Source of the DNA: DASRBO01 sp035653595
GTDB lineage: Bacteria; Actinomycetota; Acidimicrobiia; Acidimicrobiales; JAJPHE01
NCBI GenBank assembly: GCA_035653595.1
Contig: DASRBO010000201.1
Span: forward strand, 1-14,155
DNA length: 14,155 bases
Direction: 5' to 3'
The notes under the pieces: generated by a model
What the model saw: only the letters and a program-made list of their open reading frames with translations
What the model was told of the DNA's origin: nothing
The model's database searches: none
Position numbers and translations under genes: made by a program
Part shown: positions 1 to 6,406 of the stretch, piece after piece
Position numbering within the stretch: the first letter of the stretch is position 1
Layout: every line of letters begins with the position of its first letter

Positions 1-1
1 A

Positions 2-163
2 TGCGGGGTCCGCCGGCGCGAAGAACGGGTCTCCCGCCCGGCGGGGGCCGTAGCTCGTCGGATGGGCGGCATTCGTGGTCTTGCGCCGACGGAGCGTGCG
101 ATGGCGCTGACCCGCTCGTCACTGACCAAGTCCCCCGATCCCCGCTTCCCGGCGCCGCCAGTG
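2..163 (+). CDS. Possible C-terminal end of an unidentified protein (partial at left edge)
   Basis: An open frame enters from the left edge and runs 53 codons to a TAA at 161-163. It is arginine- and proline-rich, and about three quarters of its codons end in G or C, as in the clear genes here. I do not recognise a family. It may be the tail of a plus-strand gene convergent with the toxin-antitoxin module, or a chance open frame in GC-rich DNA. A different plus frame is also open over 1-390, but it crosses the vapC remnant and is a shadow. Between 164 and 276 I see only a short GAAACG/CGTTTC inverted repeat (176-181 and 193-198, 11-nt loop), with no clear terminator or gene. Confidence 0.2.
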
Positions 164-276
164 TAAGCCGGTTTGGAAACGATTTCAAAGCCCGTTTCTT
201 CGCCGGTCAGCGGACTCCGCTTCCGTCATTGACCAGGATGGCTGGACGCGGCCGCGGCCGGCAGACCATAGGACAG

Positions 277-707
277 TCAGGGCTTCGCGCTGAGTTCTGC
301 GGTCGCCAGCCCGAGGGCCCGGGCGGCATCGAGCAGGGGCCGGTCGCCGGCGGCGAGCACCAACTCAGGATCGGCCACCGCCCTGGCTGATGCCAGGTGC
401 ATGGCGTCGTCACCTCGGAGACTCAACTGCTCCGCCAGTTCCCCAGCCTCCCTGACCAGGGCCTCGGTGACTTCGACGATGTCCAGCTGGTCGTGCAGGG
501 CCTCGAATTCACTGACGGCGGGACGCAGGTCCTCAGCACCGATTCGGTTCTTTCGAGTGGCCAGACCCAGCACGGCCCGGCCTTTCGGCGAATACGAGGC
601 GAGGACACAACCCGGTCGGCTTGATCCCAGAGTCGTGAGGCGGCGGTGCTGGAGGGCTCCTCGACGAGGATCGGAAGAATGCCTGACGTGTCGAACTAGA
701 CGATCAA
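277..707 (-). pseudogene. vapC: Decayed VapC-family PIN-domain toxin (nonsense codon plus frameshift)
   Basis: This is the toxin half of a type II toxin-antitoxin pair. PIN-domain VapC proteins are Mg2+-dependent ribonucleases. The TTG start at 707-705 overlaps the antitoxin TGA in a TTGA, as expected of such an operon. The N-terminal frame has the PIN signature FDTSGILPILVEEP, with the first catalytic Asp, but codon 4 is TAG (698-696), one base from the TAC (Tyr) usual in MxVYFDTS starts. After the segment ADRVVSS near 600 the homologous reading moves to another frame. It then continues through LVREAGELAEQ, the catalytic-type segment RGDDAMHLASA, and LVLAAGDRPLLDAARALGLATA to a stop at 277. 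The shift fits a 1-nt deletion or 2-nt insertion. Together the pieces span a normal VapC of about 140 aa. As read, no full toxin can be made. Two sequencing errors are an alternative explanation. Confidence 0.85.
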
Positions 708-961
708 CGGCGCTGTTCGCCGACGAGCTCGCTGACCATCCCCCGGCTCCGGACCCGGCGGCGTGGCCGGAGCCGTGCCGGAGCGCGGGCAGCGGTGACC
801 AGCCCGTCGGCGATGGCGCGGTCCAGGGCGCGGCCTCCCTGGATGAGGATGATCCGGGCGATGGCGGTGCCGCGGTCGGTGACCACCAGCTCTTCGCCAT
901 GGCGCACTCGAGCCAGGAAGTCACGCAGTCGGTCAAGCAACTCCCTGATCCCGACCTCCAT
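704..961 (-). CDS. vapB: Phd/YefM-type antitoxin (VapB)
   Basis: An 85-aa antitoxin of the Phd/YefM type. These proteins neutralise a co-encoded toxin and bind their own promoter. The N-terminus MEVGIRELLDRL with VRHGEELVVTDRG and IARI (about residues 1-38) is the dimeric DNA-binding Phd fold. The C-terminal tail MVSELVGEQRR matches the toxin-binding tail of this group. The ATG at 961 is chosen because the family begins at M-E/K-V-G. A GTG five codons upstream (976) would add a poorly matching leader, and no strong Shine-Dalgarno is visible for either. Its stop overlaps the toxin TTG start by 4 nt. The antitoxin frame is intact although the toxin is broken, so it may survive as an orphan antitoxin that still represses its promoter or neutralises related toxins elsewhere. 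Confidence 0.85.
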   Translation of the reverse strand: MEVGIRELLDRLRDFLARVRHGEELVVTDRGTAIARIILIQGGRALDRAIADGLVTAARAPARLRPRRRVRSRGMVSELVGEQRR

Positions 962-1009
962 GCCCGAAATGTACACACACTGGCAGGAACGAGCGCTACA
1001 ACCGCATCT

Positions 1010-1258
1010 TCAAGCTAGGCGAGGCGACTCCGGGCGCGGGTTCTCCACGCCGGCCACGATGACGGCCCAGACGCTGGTCGTCTGCCTGCGCAGGGCCGGG
1101 GCCGGCCCGAACGGCTGGTAGCCGAGCTCGTCCACCGCCAGCCGTACCCGGCGCACCAGCTCGGGGGACACCTCACCGCTGCCGTTGACCACCCGCGAGA
1201 CGGTCGCCGGCGAGACCCCGGCTCGGTGGGCGACATCGGTGATGCGGGCGGTCGTCAC
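1010..1258 (-). CDS. Truncated LacI-family regulator (DNA-binding domain only)
   Basis: An 82-aa protein matching only the N-terminus of LacI/GalR repressors. The helix-turn-helix ITDVAHRAGVSPATVSRVVN lies at residues 6-25. It is followed by the hinge-helix region DELGYQP and the start of the core domain, TTSVWAVIVAGVENP. Homology stops right after ENP and the protein ends nine residues later; full-length members are about 330-350 aa. The GTG start (1258-1256) overlaps the hydrolase stop in a GTGA, so translation is probably coupled. The missing ligand-binding domain is not found downstream, where the antitoxin gene begins within about 50 nt, so a deletion or insertion probably removed it. 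The product might still bind an operator weakly, without effector control, or be nonfunctional. Confidence 0.8.
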   Translation of the reverse strand: MTTARITDVAHRAGVSPATVSRVVNGSGEVSPELVRRVRLAVDELGYQPFGPAPALRRQTTSVWAVIVAGVENPRPESPRLA

Positions 1259-2430
1259 GAGGCGTCCAGGATCGCCCGGCGCAGGGTCGCCCAGCGGGGA
1301 TCGGGCTGGACGGAGTCCATCCAGAGCCTGGTGCAGACGAAGCCGACGGCGATGCCGGTGCTCGGGCTGGCCAACCCCACCCGGCCACCCAGACCGTCGT
1401 GGCCGAAGCACCCCGGTCCAATCGCATTGGCCTCGGGGGGCAGCTGGAAGCCGAGCCCGAAAGCCCCTCCCTCGCCGACGCCGGCGTGGGGGACGCCCGC
1501 CGTCTGGTCTTCCGTCGCCGCCGCCACCGTCTCCGGCGAAAGCGCCCGAATGCCGTCCAGCTCCCCCATGCAGGCGCCGTAGAGGCGGGCCAGGGCGCTG
1601 GCGTCGGCCACCCCGTTGGAGGCGGGCACCTCGCGCCCGAACCACTCCCGCCGGCGCTCAGGTCTTGGGCTGGTCTCGATCTCGATGACCTCGTCGACCA
1701 CGGCCACCAGGTCGAGCACCAGGCGCCCGGCCAGCGAGTCGGGCGCCAGGCCGGCGCCGGCCAGGGCGGCGGCGTCCACGGTCGAGGCCGGGACAGGATC
1801 GGGAGCGGAGATGTGCTCGAGCACCGACTCGGGGGCGCCGACCCAGAAGCGGAGACCCAGAGGCTGGGCTACCTGCTCGGCGAACAAGGCGCCCAGGCTC
1901 TTTTCGGCCACCCGGCGCACCACCTCGCCGAGGATGGTCCCGTAGGTGACGGCGTGGTAGGCGTACTTCGACCCCGGCTCCCACCACGGCCGGCTGGCGC
2001 CGATCAGCTCGGATCGGGTGCAGTCCTCGAGCAGGGAGCCACCGGGGCGGCGGACCTCAGGGGACGGGAAGGGGACCCCGGCCCGGTGGCTCATCACCCA
2101 GCGGAGGGTGACCGCCTCCTTGTCCCCCTCGGAGAACTCGGGCCAGTACCTGCAAACCGGGGCGTCGAGGTCGAGGATCCCCTGTTCCACCAGCCGGTGG
2201 ACGACCACGGCGGCGGCGCCCTTGGTGCAGGACGCCACGCCGAGCAGCGAGTCGAGGCCGAAGGCGCCGGCCCCCTCCGCCGAGCCGGCCAGGTTGAGGA
2301 CCTGCCGCCCGCCGGCGTAGACGCACAGGCCGGCGCCGCCGTCGAGGCCGGCGGCCAGGTTGGCCCGGAAGGCGTCGGCCACCCCGCCGAAGCCGGGCTC
2401 GGCGTGTCCCTCGATCGAGGGGCCGCCCAC
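1255..2430 (-). CDS. Serine hydrolase, beta-lactamase/EstB-type (family VIII esterase-like)
   Basis: A 391-aa protein of the beta-lactamase-related serine hydrolase family (PF00144), which includes family VIII esterases, DD-peptidases and class C beta-lactamases. The nucleophile motif SxxK is SCTK at residues 67-70. The second-motif region is WEPGSKYAYHAVTYG (about 150-164), with Tyr158 the candidate base. The third-motif region near the C-terminus is CFGHDGLGGRVG. No signal peptide is evident, which favours a cytoplasmic esterase or lactonase over a cell-wall enzyme. The start is chosen at GTG 2430, because AAGGG lies about 9 nt upstream. A TTG at 2436 overlapping the esterase TGA (TTGA) is the alternative. 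The frame is open farther upstream but there overlaps the esterase. Substrate unknown; it is probably co-transcribed with the esterase and the oxygenase. Confidence 0.85.
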   Translation of the reverse strand: MGGPSIEGHAEPGFGGVADAFRANLAAGLDGGAGLCVYAGGRQVLNLAGSAEGAGAFGLDSLLGVASCTKGAAAVVVHRLVEQGILDLDAPVCRYWPEFSEGDKEAVTLRWVMSHRAGVPFPSPEVRRPGGSLLEDCTRSELIGASRPWWEPGSKYAYHAVTYGTILGEVVRRVAEKSLGALFAEQVAQPLGLRFWVGAPESVLEHISAPDPVPASTVDAAALAGAGLAPDSLAGRLVLDLVAVVDEVIEIETSPRPERRREWFGREVPASNGVADASALARLYGACMGELDGIRALSPETVAAATEDQTAGVPHAGVGEGGAFGLGFQLPPEANAIGPGCFGHDGLGGRVGLASPSTGIAVGFVCTRLWMDSVQPDPRWATLRRAILDAS

Positions 2431-2432
2431 GC

Positions 2433-3290
2433 TCAAGCGCCCTTGCTTCGGGCCGGCGACCGGGCGGCGAAGCAGCGGTCCATGAACTCGACCACGGCGG
2501 GGAGGGTGGCCGACCAGTACGACCACGAGTGGCCCCCCTTCCCCTCGAGGTAGACATGCGCCACTCCGGCATGGTCGAGACGGGTGTGAAGGGCGCGGCT
2601 GGCACCGAGCAGCGGGTCCTCGGTGCCGCAGGCCACGAGGAGGGGAGGCAGATCGGTCCCCGCCGCCGCCAGCAGCTCACCCACGTCGGCGCTGTTCGGC
2701 ACCTCGGGGTAGGCGTCGAGGGGCTCGGCGACGAAGTGGCGCAGCTGGTCGCGGCGGGTGATCGGGGACAAGGCCGCCGCCGCGGCGCACCACTGCGGGT
2801 GCAGCGCCGCCAGGCGCAGGGCCCCGTAGCCGCCCATGGACAGACCGGCCACACCAACGCCGCCCTTTGCCGCCTCGGGCGCCAGCAGCTGGACGACCCG
2901 TGGAACCTCCTGGACCACCCAGGCTTCGGCATCTTCACCGGGGCGGGGCAGGTAGCCGCTCCCGTCGCCCCACAGGCCGTCAGACGGCATCGCCAGCGCC
3001 ATCGGGTTGCACCGCCCTTCGGCGATCATGGCGGCGAGGCGCAGGTGCGCCCCGCCCAGCCCTGCCCAGGCCCAGTGACTGCCGTAGACCCCGTGGAGCA
3101 GGATCACCAGCGGCAGCGGCCTCCCGTCCGCCGGGCCGGCCTCAGGCAGCCACACGGTCACGTCGGCCCGGCGCCCCAGAGCCGGGCTGCGTACCGTCAC
3201 ATGGCGCAGGCCGTCGCGCTCGAAGGCCGGATCGGAGATCTCCACCGTCCGGAACGGGATGTCGGCCGGGGTGGCCTGGGGCTGCGCCAT
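2433..3290 (-). CDS. Alpha/beta-hydrolase esterase (putative esterase/FrmB-like)
   Basis: A 285-aa alpha/beta-hydrolase resembling the putative-esterase family (PF00756: esterase D/S-formylglutathione hydrolase, tributyrin esterase and mycolyltransferase-like enzymes). The oxyanion-hole segment VILLHGVYG is at residues 62-70. The nucleophile elbow GLSMG is at 149-153 (Ser151). The likely acid is Asp225 in CGTEDPLL and the likely catalytic base is His254 in GGHSWSYW. No signal peptide is seen. The ATG at 3290 lies 12 nt after the phyH stop, and the stop codon sits against the start of the serine hydrolase. Two ester hydrolases behind an oxygenase suggest breakdown of an ester- or lactone-containing compound, but the substrate cannot be read from sequence. 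Confidence 0.85.
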   Translation of the reverse strand: MAQPQATPADIPFRTVEISDPAFERDGLRHVTVRSPALGRRADVTVWLPEAGPADGRPLPLVILLHGVYGSHWAWAGLGGAHLRLAAMIAEGRCNPMALAMPSDGLWGDGSGYLPRPGEDAEAWVVQEVPRVVQLLAPEAAKGGVGVAGLSMGGYGALRLAALHPQWCAAAAALSPITRRDQLRHFVAEPLDAYPEVPNSADVGELLAAAGTDLPPLLVACGTEDPLLGASRALHTRLDHAGVAHVYLEGKGGHSWSYWSATLPAVVEFMDRCFAARSPARSKGA

Positions 3291-3302
3291 GGTCGTGGTG
3301 GT

Positions 3303-4124
3303 TCAGAGATTCTGGTGGGTGGCCGGCCGGCGCCGGCGCAGGCACTCGCGCACGTGGGCCAGGCCGGCGGGCTGGTAGCTGTAGAGCAGGGCCCGCCGGC
3401 CCTGGGGCGAGGTGTTCGGGCTGGACTTGTGCAGCAGGAGCGGCCCGAAGAACGCCACCGCCCCCGCCTCGACCTCGAGGGGGACCGTCGACACTTCGGC
3501 GGTGGCCGCCGGGTCGGTCTCCAGCCCGCCGAACGGGTCGCTGTCGGCCCGGGTGGGCCACACCCCCCGGCGGTGGCTGCCCGGGACCACCTCGAGGCAG
3601 CCGTTTGTCGTGTCGGCGTCGTCGAGGAAGATCATGGCGGTGGCGATGCGGGCGGCATCGTCGGCGATGTCGGCCCAGTAGGGCAGATCCTGGTGGAATG
3701 GGTTGGGGCCGCCGTGGGCCGGCCGCTTGAGGTTGAGCTTCTCCGTGAACAGCGTGGGACCGGGGTCGTCGATGCAGTGGGCCATCGGCTCGATCAGGCG
3801 GGCGTCGGCGGCCCAGGCCGCCAGCACCGGGCTCAGGTGGCACACCGGCTCGATGCCGTGCACCACGTCCGAGTCGCCTTCCCACTTGATCACCACATCG
3901 GCCAGCCGGTCGGACTCGAACACGTAGCTGCCCATGCGCTGGCGGCGCCCCTGGCGGTCCTTGACCAGGTTCTCGACGAGGGCCTCGGAGGCCAGCCGCA
4001 GGACCTCCAGCTCGGCCGACCGGAAGACCCCCCGGCGCACCAGATAGCCCTCGTCGTGGTAGGCGACCCGCTCGGCCGCGGTAAGGCCGTGGCTGGCACC
4101 TATAGCTCCGGTAGTCAAGGTCAC
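3303..4124 (-). CDS. Phytanoyl-CoA dioxygenase (PhyH) family Fe(II)/2-oxoglutarate oxygenase
   Basis: A 273-aa member of the PhyH family (PF05721), non-heme iron enzymes that hydroxylate small molecules using 2-oxoglutarate and O2. The iron-binding HxD is in FHQDLPYW (His144, Asp146). The distal His is His232 in LLLHKSSPN, and the 2-oxoglutarate-binding Arg is Arg243 or Arg244 in SPQGRRAL. The conserved segment NGCLEVVPGSHRRG (174-187) precedes the distal His, as is usual in this family. The start is GTG 4124, with GGGGGAG a few nt upstream. That ribosome-binding site and the start codon lie within a 9-bp inverted repeat. This is the first gene of the apparent operon phyH - esterase - serine hydrolase - truncated lacI. 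PhyH members have very diverse substrates, so none is assigned. Confidence 0.88.
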   Translation of the reverse strand: MTLTTGAIGASHGLTAAERVAYHDEGYLVRRGVFRSAELEVLRLASEALVENLVKDRQGRRQRMGSYVFESDRLADVVIKWEGDSDVVHGIEPVCHLSPVLAAWAADARLIEPMAHCIDDPGPTLFTEKLNLKRPAHGGPNPFHQDLPYWADIADDAARIATAMIFLDDADTTNGCLEVVPGSHRRGVWPTRADSDPFGGLETDPAATAEVSTVPLEVEAGAVAFFGPLLLHKSSPNTSPQGRRALLYSYQPAGLAHVRECLRRRRPATHQNL

Positions 4125-4148
4125 CTCGCTCCCCCGGCGGCGAGGTGA
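4121..4148. repeat. Perfect 9-bp inverted repeat over the phyH ribosome-binding site and start
   Basis: TCACCTCGC (4121-4129) and GCGAGGTGA (4140-4148) are perfect inverted copies around a 10-nt loop. In the phyH mRNA the Shine-Dalgarno GGGGGA falls in the loop and the GUG start codon in the 3' arm. The structure could hide the start codon, or in DNA form act as a dyad for a repressor. The symmetry is seen directly; the regulatory role is inferred. Confidence 0.5.
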
Positions 4149-4212
4149 TGCCGCCGTTCGAAGCTGGGAATCATCGCTCGGCAGCTGCCCCCGCTGCCAG
4201 CGCCGACCCCCA

Positions 4213-4253
4213 TCGACCCAGACGTGGGCCGCCCGCCCCGGTCTGGGGGTCGA
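4213..4253. repeat. Imperfect inverted repeat upstream of the phyH operon
   Basis: TCGACCCAGAC (4213-4223) pairs with GTCTGGGGGTCGA (4241-4253) except for a 2-nt bulge, around a 17-nt GC-rich loop. No T-tract follows on either strand, so a classical terminator is unlikely. It lies between phyH and the nagB-like remnant and could be an operator, a hairpin left by rearrangement, or chance. The stretch 4149-4362 holds no gene I can recognise. Confidence 0.3.
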
Positions 4254-4362
4254 CGGCGGTGTTGGACCACCACAACCGCCCCTCGACGCCCGCTGCAGCT
4301 GCTCCCGCTTCGCCGTGCGGCCTGCGGCAGGTCCTCAACGCCCGTCTACCTCGCGCAGGCGG

Positions 4363-4607
4363 GGGCTGCCCGCCGACCACGTGCACCTACCTAACCCGGC
4401 CGACCCGTCCGCCCACGGGGAGCTGATCCGGGCTATCGGCGGGGTCGACCTCTTCCTGCTGGCCAGCGGCGTGTCCGGCGGGCACCTGGCGTTCAACCCA
4501 CCCGGCACCGACCTGGTCTCGACCACCGGCGTCATCGAACTGCCCCAGGGCACCCGCCAGGAACCTGGCGACCTTCCCGGCCTTCGCCATCGAGGAGGTC
4601 AGGGCTC
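4363..4607 (+). pseudogene. Remnant of a glucosamine-6-phosphate deaminase/isomerase-like gene
   Basis: A plus-strand fragment of the NagB/6-phosphogluconolactonase family, whose members isomerise and deaminate amino-sugar phosphates. One frame gives GLPADHVHLPNPADP, then GGVDLFLLASGVSGGHLAFNPPG and VSTTGVIELPQGTRQ, matching the NagB core around the substrate loop (GxGxxGHxxFNxPGS). After TRQ at about 4561 the homologous reading moves to another frame and continues NLATFPAFAIEEV, then stops at the 3' end of the convergent permease gene. Just upstream, LNARLPRAG in yet another frame may be an earlier piece. The N-terminal half and the C-terminal third are missing. At least one frameshift and truncation at both ends make this a decayed relic. 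A nearby LacI fragment could belong to the same lost sugar locus, but that is conjecture. Confidence 0.75.
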
Positions 4608-5450
4608 GGTTCGGGAGAACCGGTGCACGGCGGCGGCAAAGACCAACAGCACCCATGCCGCCGCCCACACCACGTAGGCGACCGGGGGACCGCCGCTCGA
4701 GGTGAACGGGTCGGCGATTCGGCCGCCTCCTCGGCCCAGGACCCGGTCGAACAGCGAGGCGGGCTCGAGGTACCAGATCGCCCCGTGCCACAGCCCGTCC
4801 GTCGGCAGCACCACCTTGGCCACCCGACCGGCGGTCTGCAGGGACCCGATGCCGAGGGTGGACCCGATGGTGCCGACGACCCCGGCCAGCCAGGCCGCCC
4901 CGAATAGGGCGACGGCCACAGCCCCGGCCGTCATCGGTGCGAGCACCGTGCTGAGAGTCAGGGTCAGGGTCAGGACCACCAGGCCCTCGAACACCAGGTA
5001 GGCGATGGCAGCGGCGGGGTTCGGGGGGTGGTAGCCGCTCACCGCCCACACGACCAGCACCTCCAGCGCGCCGACTGCCACCCCGTAGGCGGCCACGACC
5101 GCGGCCATCCCGCACCACTTGCCGAGGAGCACCTCCCAACGGCGGACCGGTCGGACCAGGACCGACTGGCCCACGCCCGAGTCCAGCTCGCCCGACACCG
5201 CCGGAGCGGCGATGACCACGGCCGACAGGCAGATCACGAAGCTGAACATGAACATGAAGGCGATGAGGGCGGCGGCGGTCGAGGCGCGGGCGTCCCCCGA
5301 GGGAAGGACCCCCGCGCCGCGGGTGAAGCGGGAGAAGCCCCAGGCGCTCAAGCCCACCATGGCCAGGGAGATGGCGGCGAGGGCGGCGAGCAGCCGGCGG
5401 CGGGAGGCCTCCTTCACCGTGACCCTCGCCACCACCCCGATGGTGTTCAT
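4599..5450 (-). CDS. ABC-2 type exporter permease
   Basis: A 283-aa integral membrane protein with about six hydrophobic segments (roughly residues 18-38, 57-82, 113-138, 146-168, 172-195 and 258-276), a layout typical of ABC-2 transporter permeases. The cytoplasmic segment SGELDSG...LVRPVRRWEVLLGKW between TM2 and TM3 is a hallmark of the NosY/ABC2_membrane_2 type (the extracellular-ligand or copper/antibiotic export class), where the E-x-x-S/G and P-x-x-R motifs recur. The ATG at 5450 overlaps the ATPase stop (ATGA) and is preceded by GGGGAGG. It would dimerise and pair with the upstream ATPase to export an unknown substrate. It is the last gene of the sigma-factor operon, and its 3' end overlaps the end of the nagB-like remnant. 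Confidence 0.88.
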   Translation of the reverse strand: MNTIGVVARVTVKEASRRRLLAALAAISLAMVGLSAWGFSRFTRGAGVLPSGDARASTAAALIAFMFMFSFVICLSAVVIAAPAVSGELDSGVGQSVLVRPVRRWEVLLGKWCGMAAVVAAYGVAVGALEVLVVWAVSGYHPPNPAAAIAYLVFEGLVVLTLTLTLSTVLAPMTAGAVAVALFGAAWLAGVVGTIGSTLGIGSLQTAGRVAKVVLPTDGLWHGAIWYLEPASLFDRVLGRGGGRIADPFTSSGGPPVAYVVWAAAWVLLVFAAAVHRFSRTEP

Positions 5451-6406
5451 CGGGCCTCCCCGAGGATCTCGAGGAACCGCTCCTCGAGGTTGAGGGTCGT
5501 GGGGACCACGGCATGGACTCGGCCGCCGGCGGACACCATGGCCGCGACCAGCTCGGGGACTTCCTCCTCCCCCACTCCCGAGGTCTCCGCCCAGCCCTGG
5601 TCGCGGGCCCACGGACCGAACCGCTCCAGGGCGATCCAGTCCCGCTCCTCCAGGCCGCTCACCGACACCCGCAGACGGTGCTTGCCTGATAGAAGCTCGG
5701 CCAGCGGCCCGATGGCCAAGGTTCGGCCGTGGTCGATGACCGCCACCCGGTCGCACACCTGCTGGGCCTCGTCGAGCAGGTGCGTGTTCAGGAACACGCT
5801 GACCCCCTCCGAGCGCAGACCCCGGATCACCTCGCGCACCTCGTGGCGCCCGACGGGGTCCAGCGCCGAGGTGGGCTCGTCGAGGAACACCAGCTCCGGC
5901 TCCGCGACCAGGGCCACGGCCAAGCCGAGCCGCTGCTGCATCCCCTTCGAGAATCGAGCCACTCGGTCCTTGGACCGCTCGCTCAGCCCGACCCGGGCGA
6001 GAAGCCTGCCGATCCGCTCGTCCCGCCCCGCCCGGGGCAAGCGCAGCAGGTCGCAGTGGTAGGCGAGGACCTCCACCGCCGACAGCCAAGGCTGGTAGCG
6101 GAACATCTCGGGCAGGTAGCCGATGCGCCGGCGGACCTCGACGTCGCCGATTGGGGCCCCCAGCACCATGGCCTCCCCGGCGCTAGGTCGGCACAGCCCC
6201 ACCAGGAGCTTGACGGCGGTGGTCTTGCCGGCGCCGTTGGGCCCCAGGAACCCGAACACCTCCCCCCGGCCGACCTCCAGGTCCAGCCCGGCCAGGGCGC
6301 TGTTGCCGCCGGCGTACACCTTGGTCAGTCCCCGGGCGTAGATGACAGGCCGGTCGGTCTCCGCCGTGGGGGCCACGTCCCGCGCCGCTGTCTCAACCGA
6401 GCTCAT
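5447..6406 (-). CDS. ABC transporter ATP-binding protein
   Basis: A 319-aa ATPase subunit of an ABC-2 exporter of the CcmA/BcrA-like type. Walker A GPNGAGKTT is at 55-63, the Q-loop position is in IGYLPE (Glu100 in place of Gln, common in this group), the signature FSKGMQQR at 152-159, Walker B LVFLDEPTSALD at 172-183, and the H-switch His209 in NTHLLDEA. About 85 residues follow the nucleotide-binding core and end in LEERFLEILGEAR, a common C-terminal extension in this family. The ATG (6406) lies inside the 3' end of the anti-sigma gene (14-nt overlap), and the stop overlaps the permease start. It powers export through the permease; the substrate is unknown. Confidence 0.93.
   Translation of the reverse strand: MSSVETAARDVAPTAETDRPVIYARGLTKVYAGGNSALAGLDLEVGRGEVFGFLGPNGAGKTTAVKLLVGLCRPSAGEAMVLGAPIGDVEVRRRIGYLPEMFRYQPWLSAVEVLAYHCDLLRLPRAGRDERIGRLLARVGLSERSKDRVARFSKGMQQRLGLAVALVAEPELVFLDEPTSALDPVGRHEVREVIRGLRSEGVSVFLNTHLLDEAQQVCDRVAVIDHGRTLAIGPLAELLSGKHRLRVSVSGLEERDWIALERFGPWARDQGWAETSGVGEEEVPELVAAMVSAGGRVHAVVPTTLNLEERFLEILGEAR

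Noticed and set aside
176..198. GAAACG/CGTTTC inverted repeat as a terminator
   Set aside because: The stem is only 6 bp with an 11-nt loop and no following T-run, so it is too weak to call.
1399..4148. Long plus-strand open frames (384 and 539 codons) opposite the hydrolase, esterase and phyH genes
   Set aside because: They are antisense shadows caused by strong third-position GC bias. The minus-strand frames carry complete catalytic motifs, and the plus frames look like low-complexity Gly/Arg/His text with no family.
4955..4973. Short GGGTCA tandem repeat
   Set aside because: It encodes the TLTLTL stretch of a permease transmembrane helix, so coding explains it.
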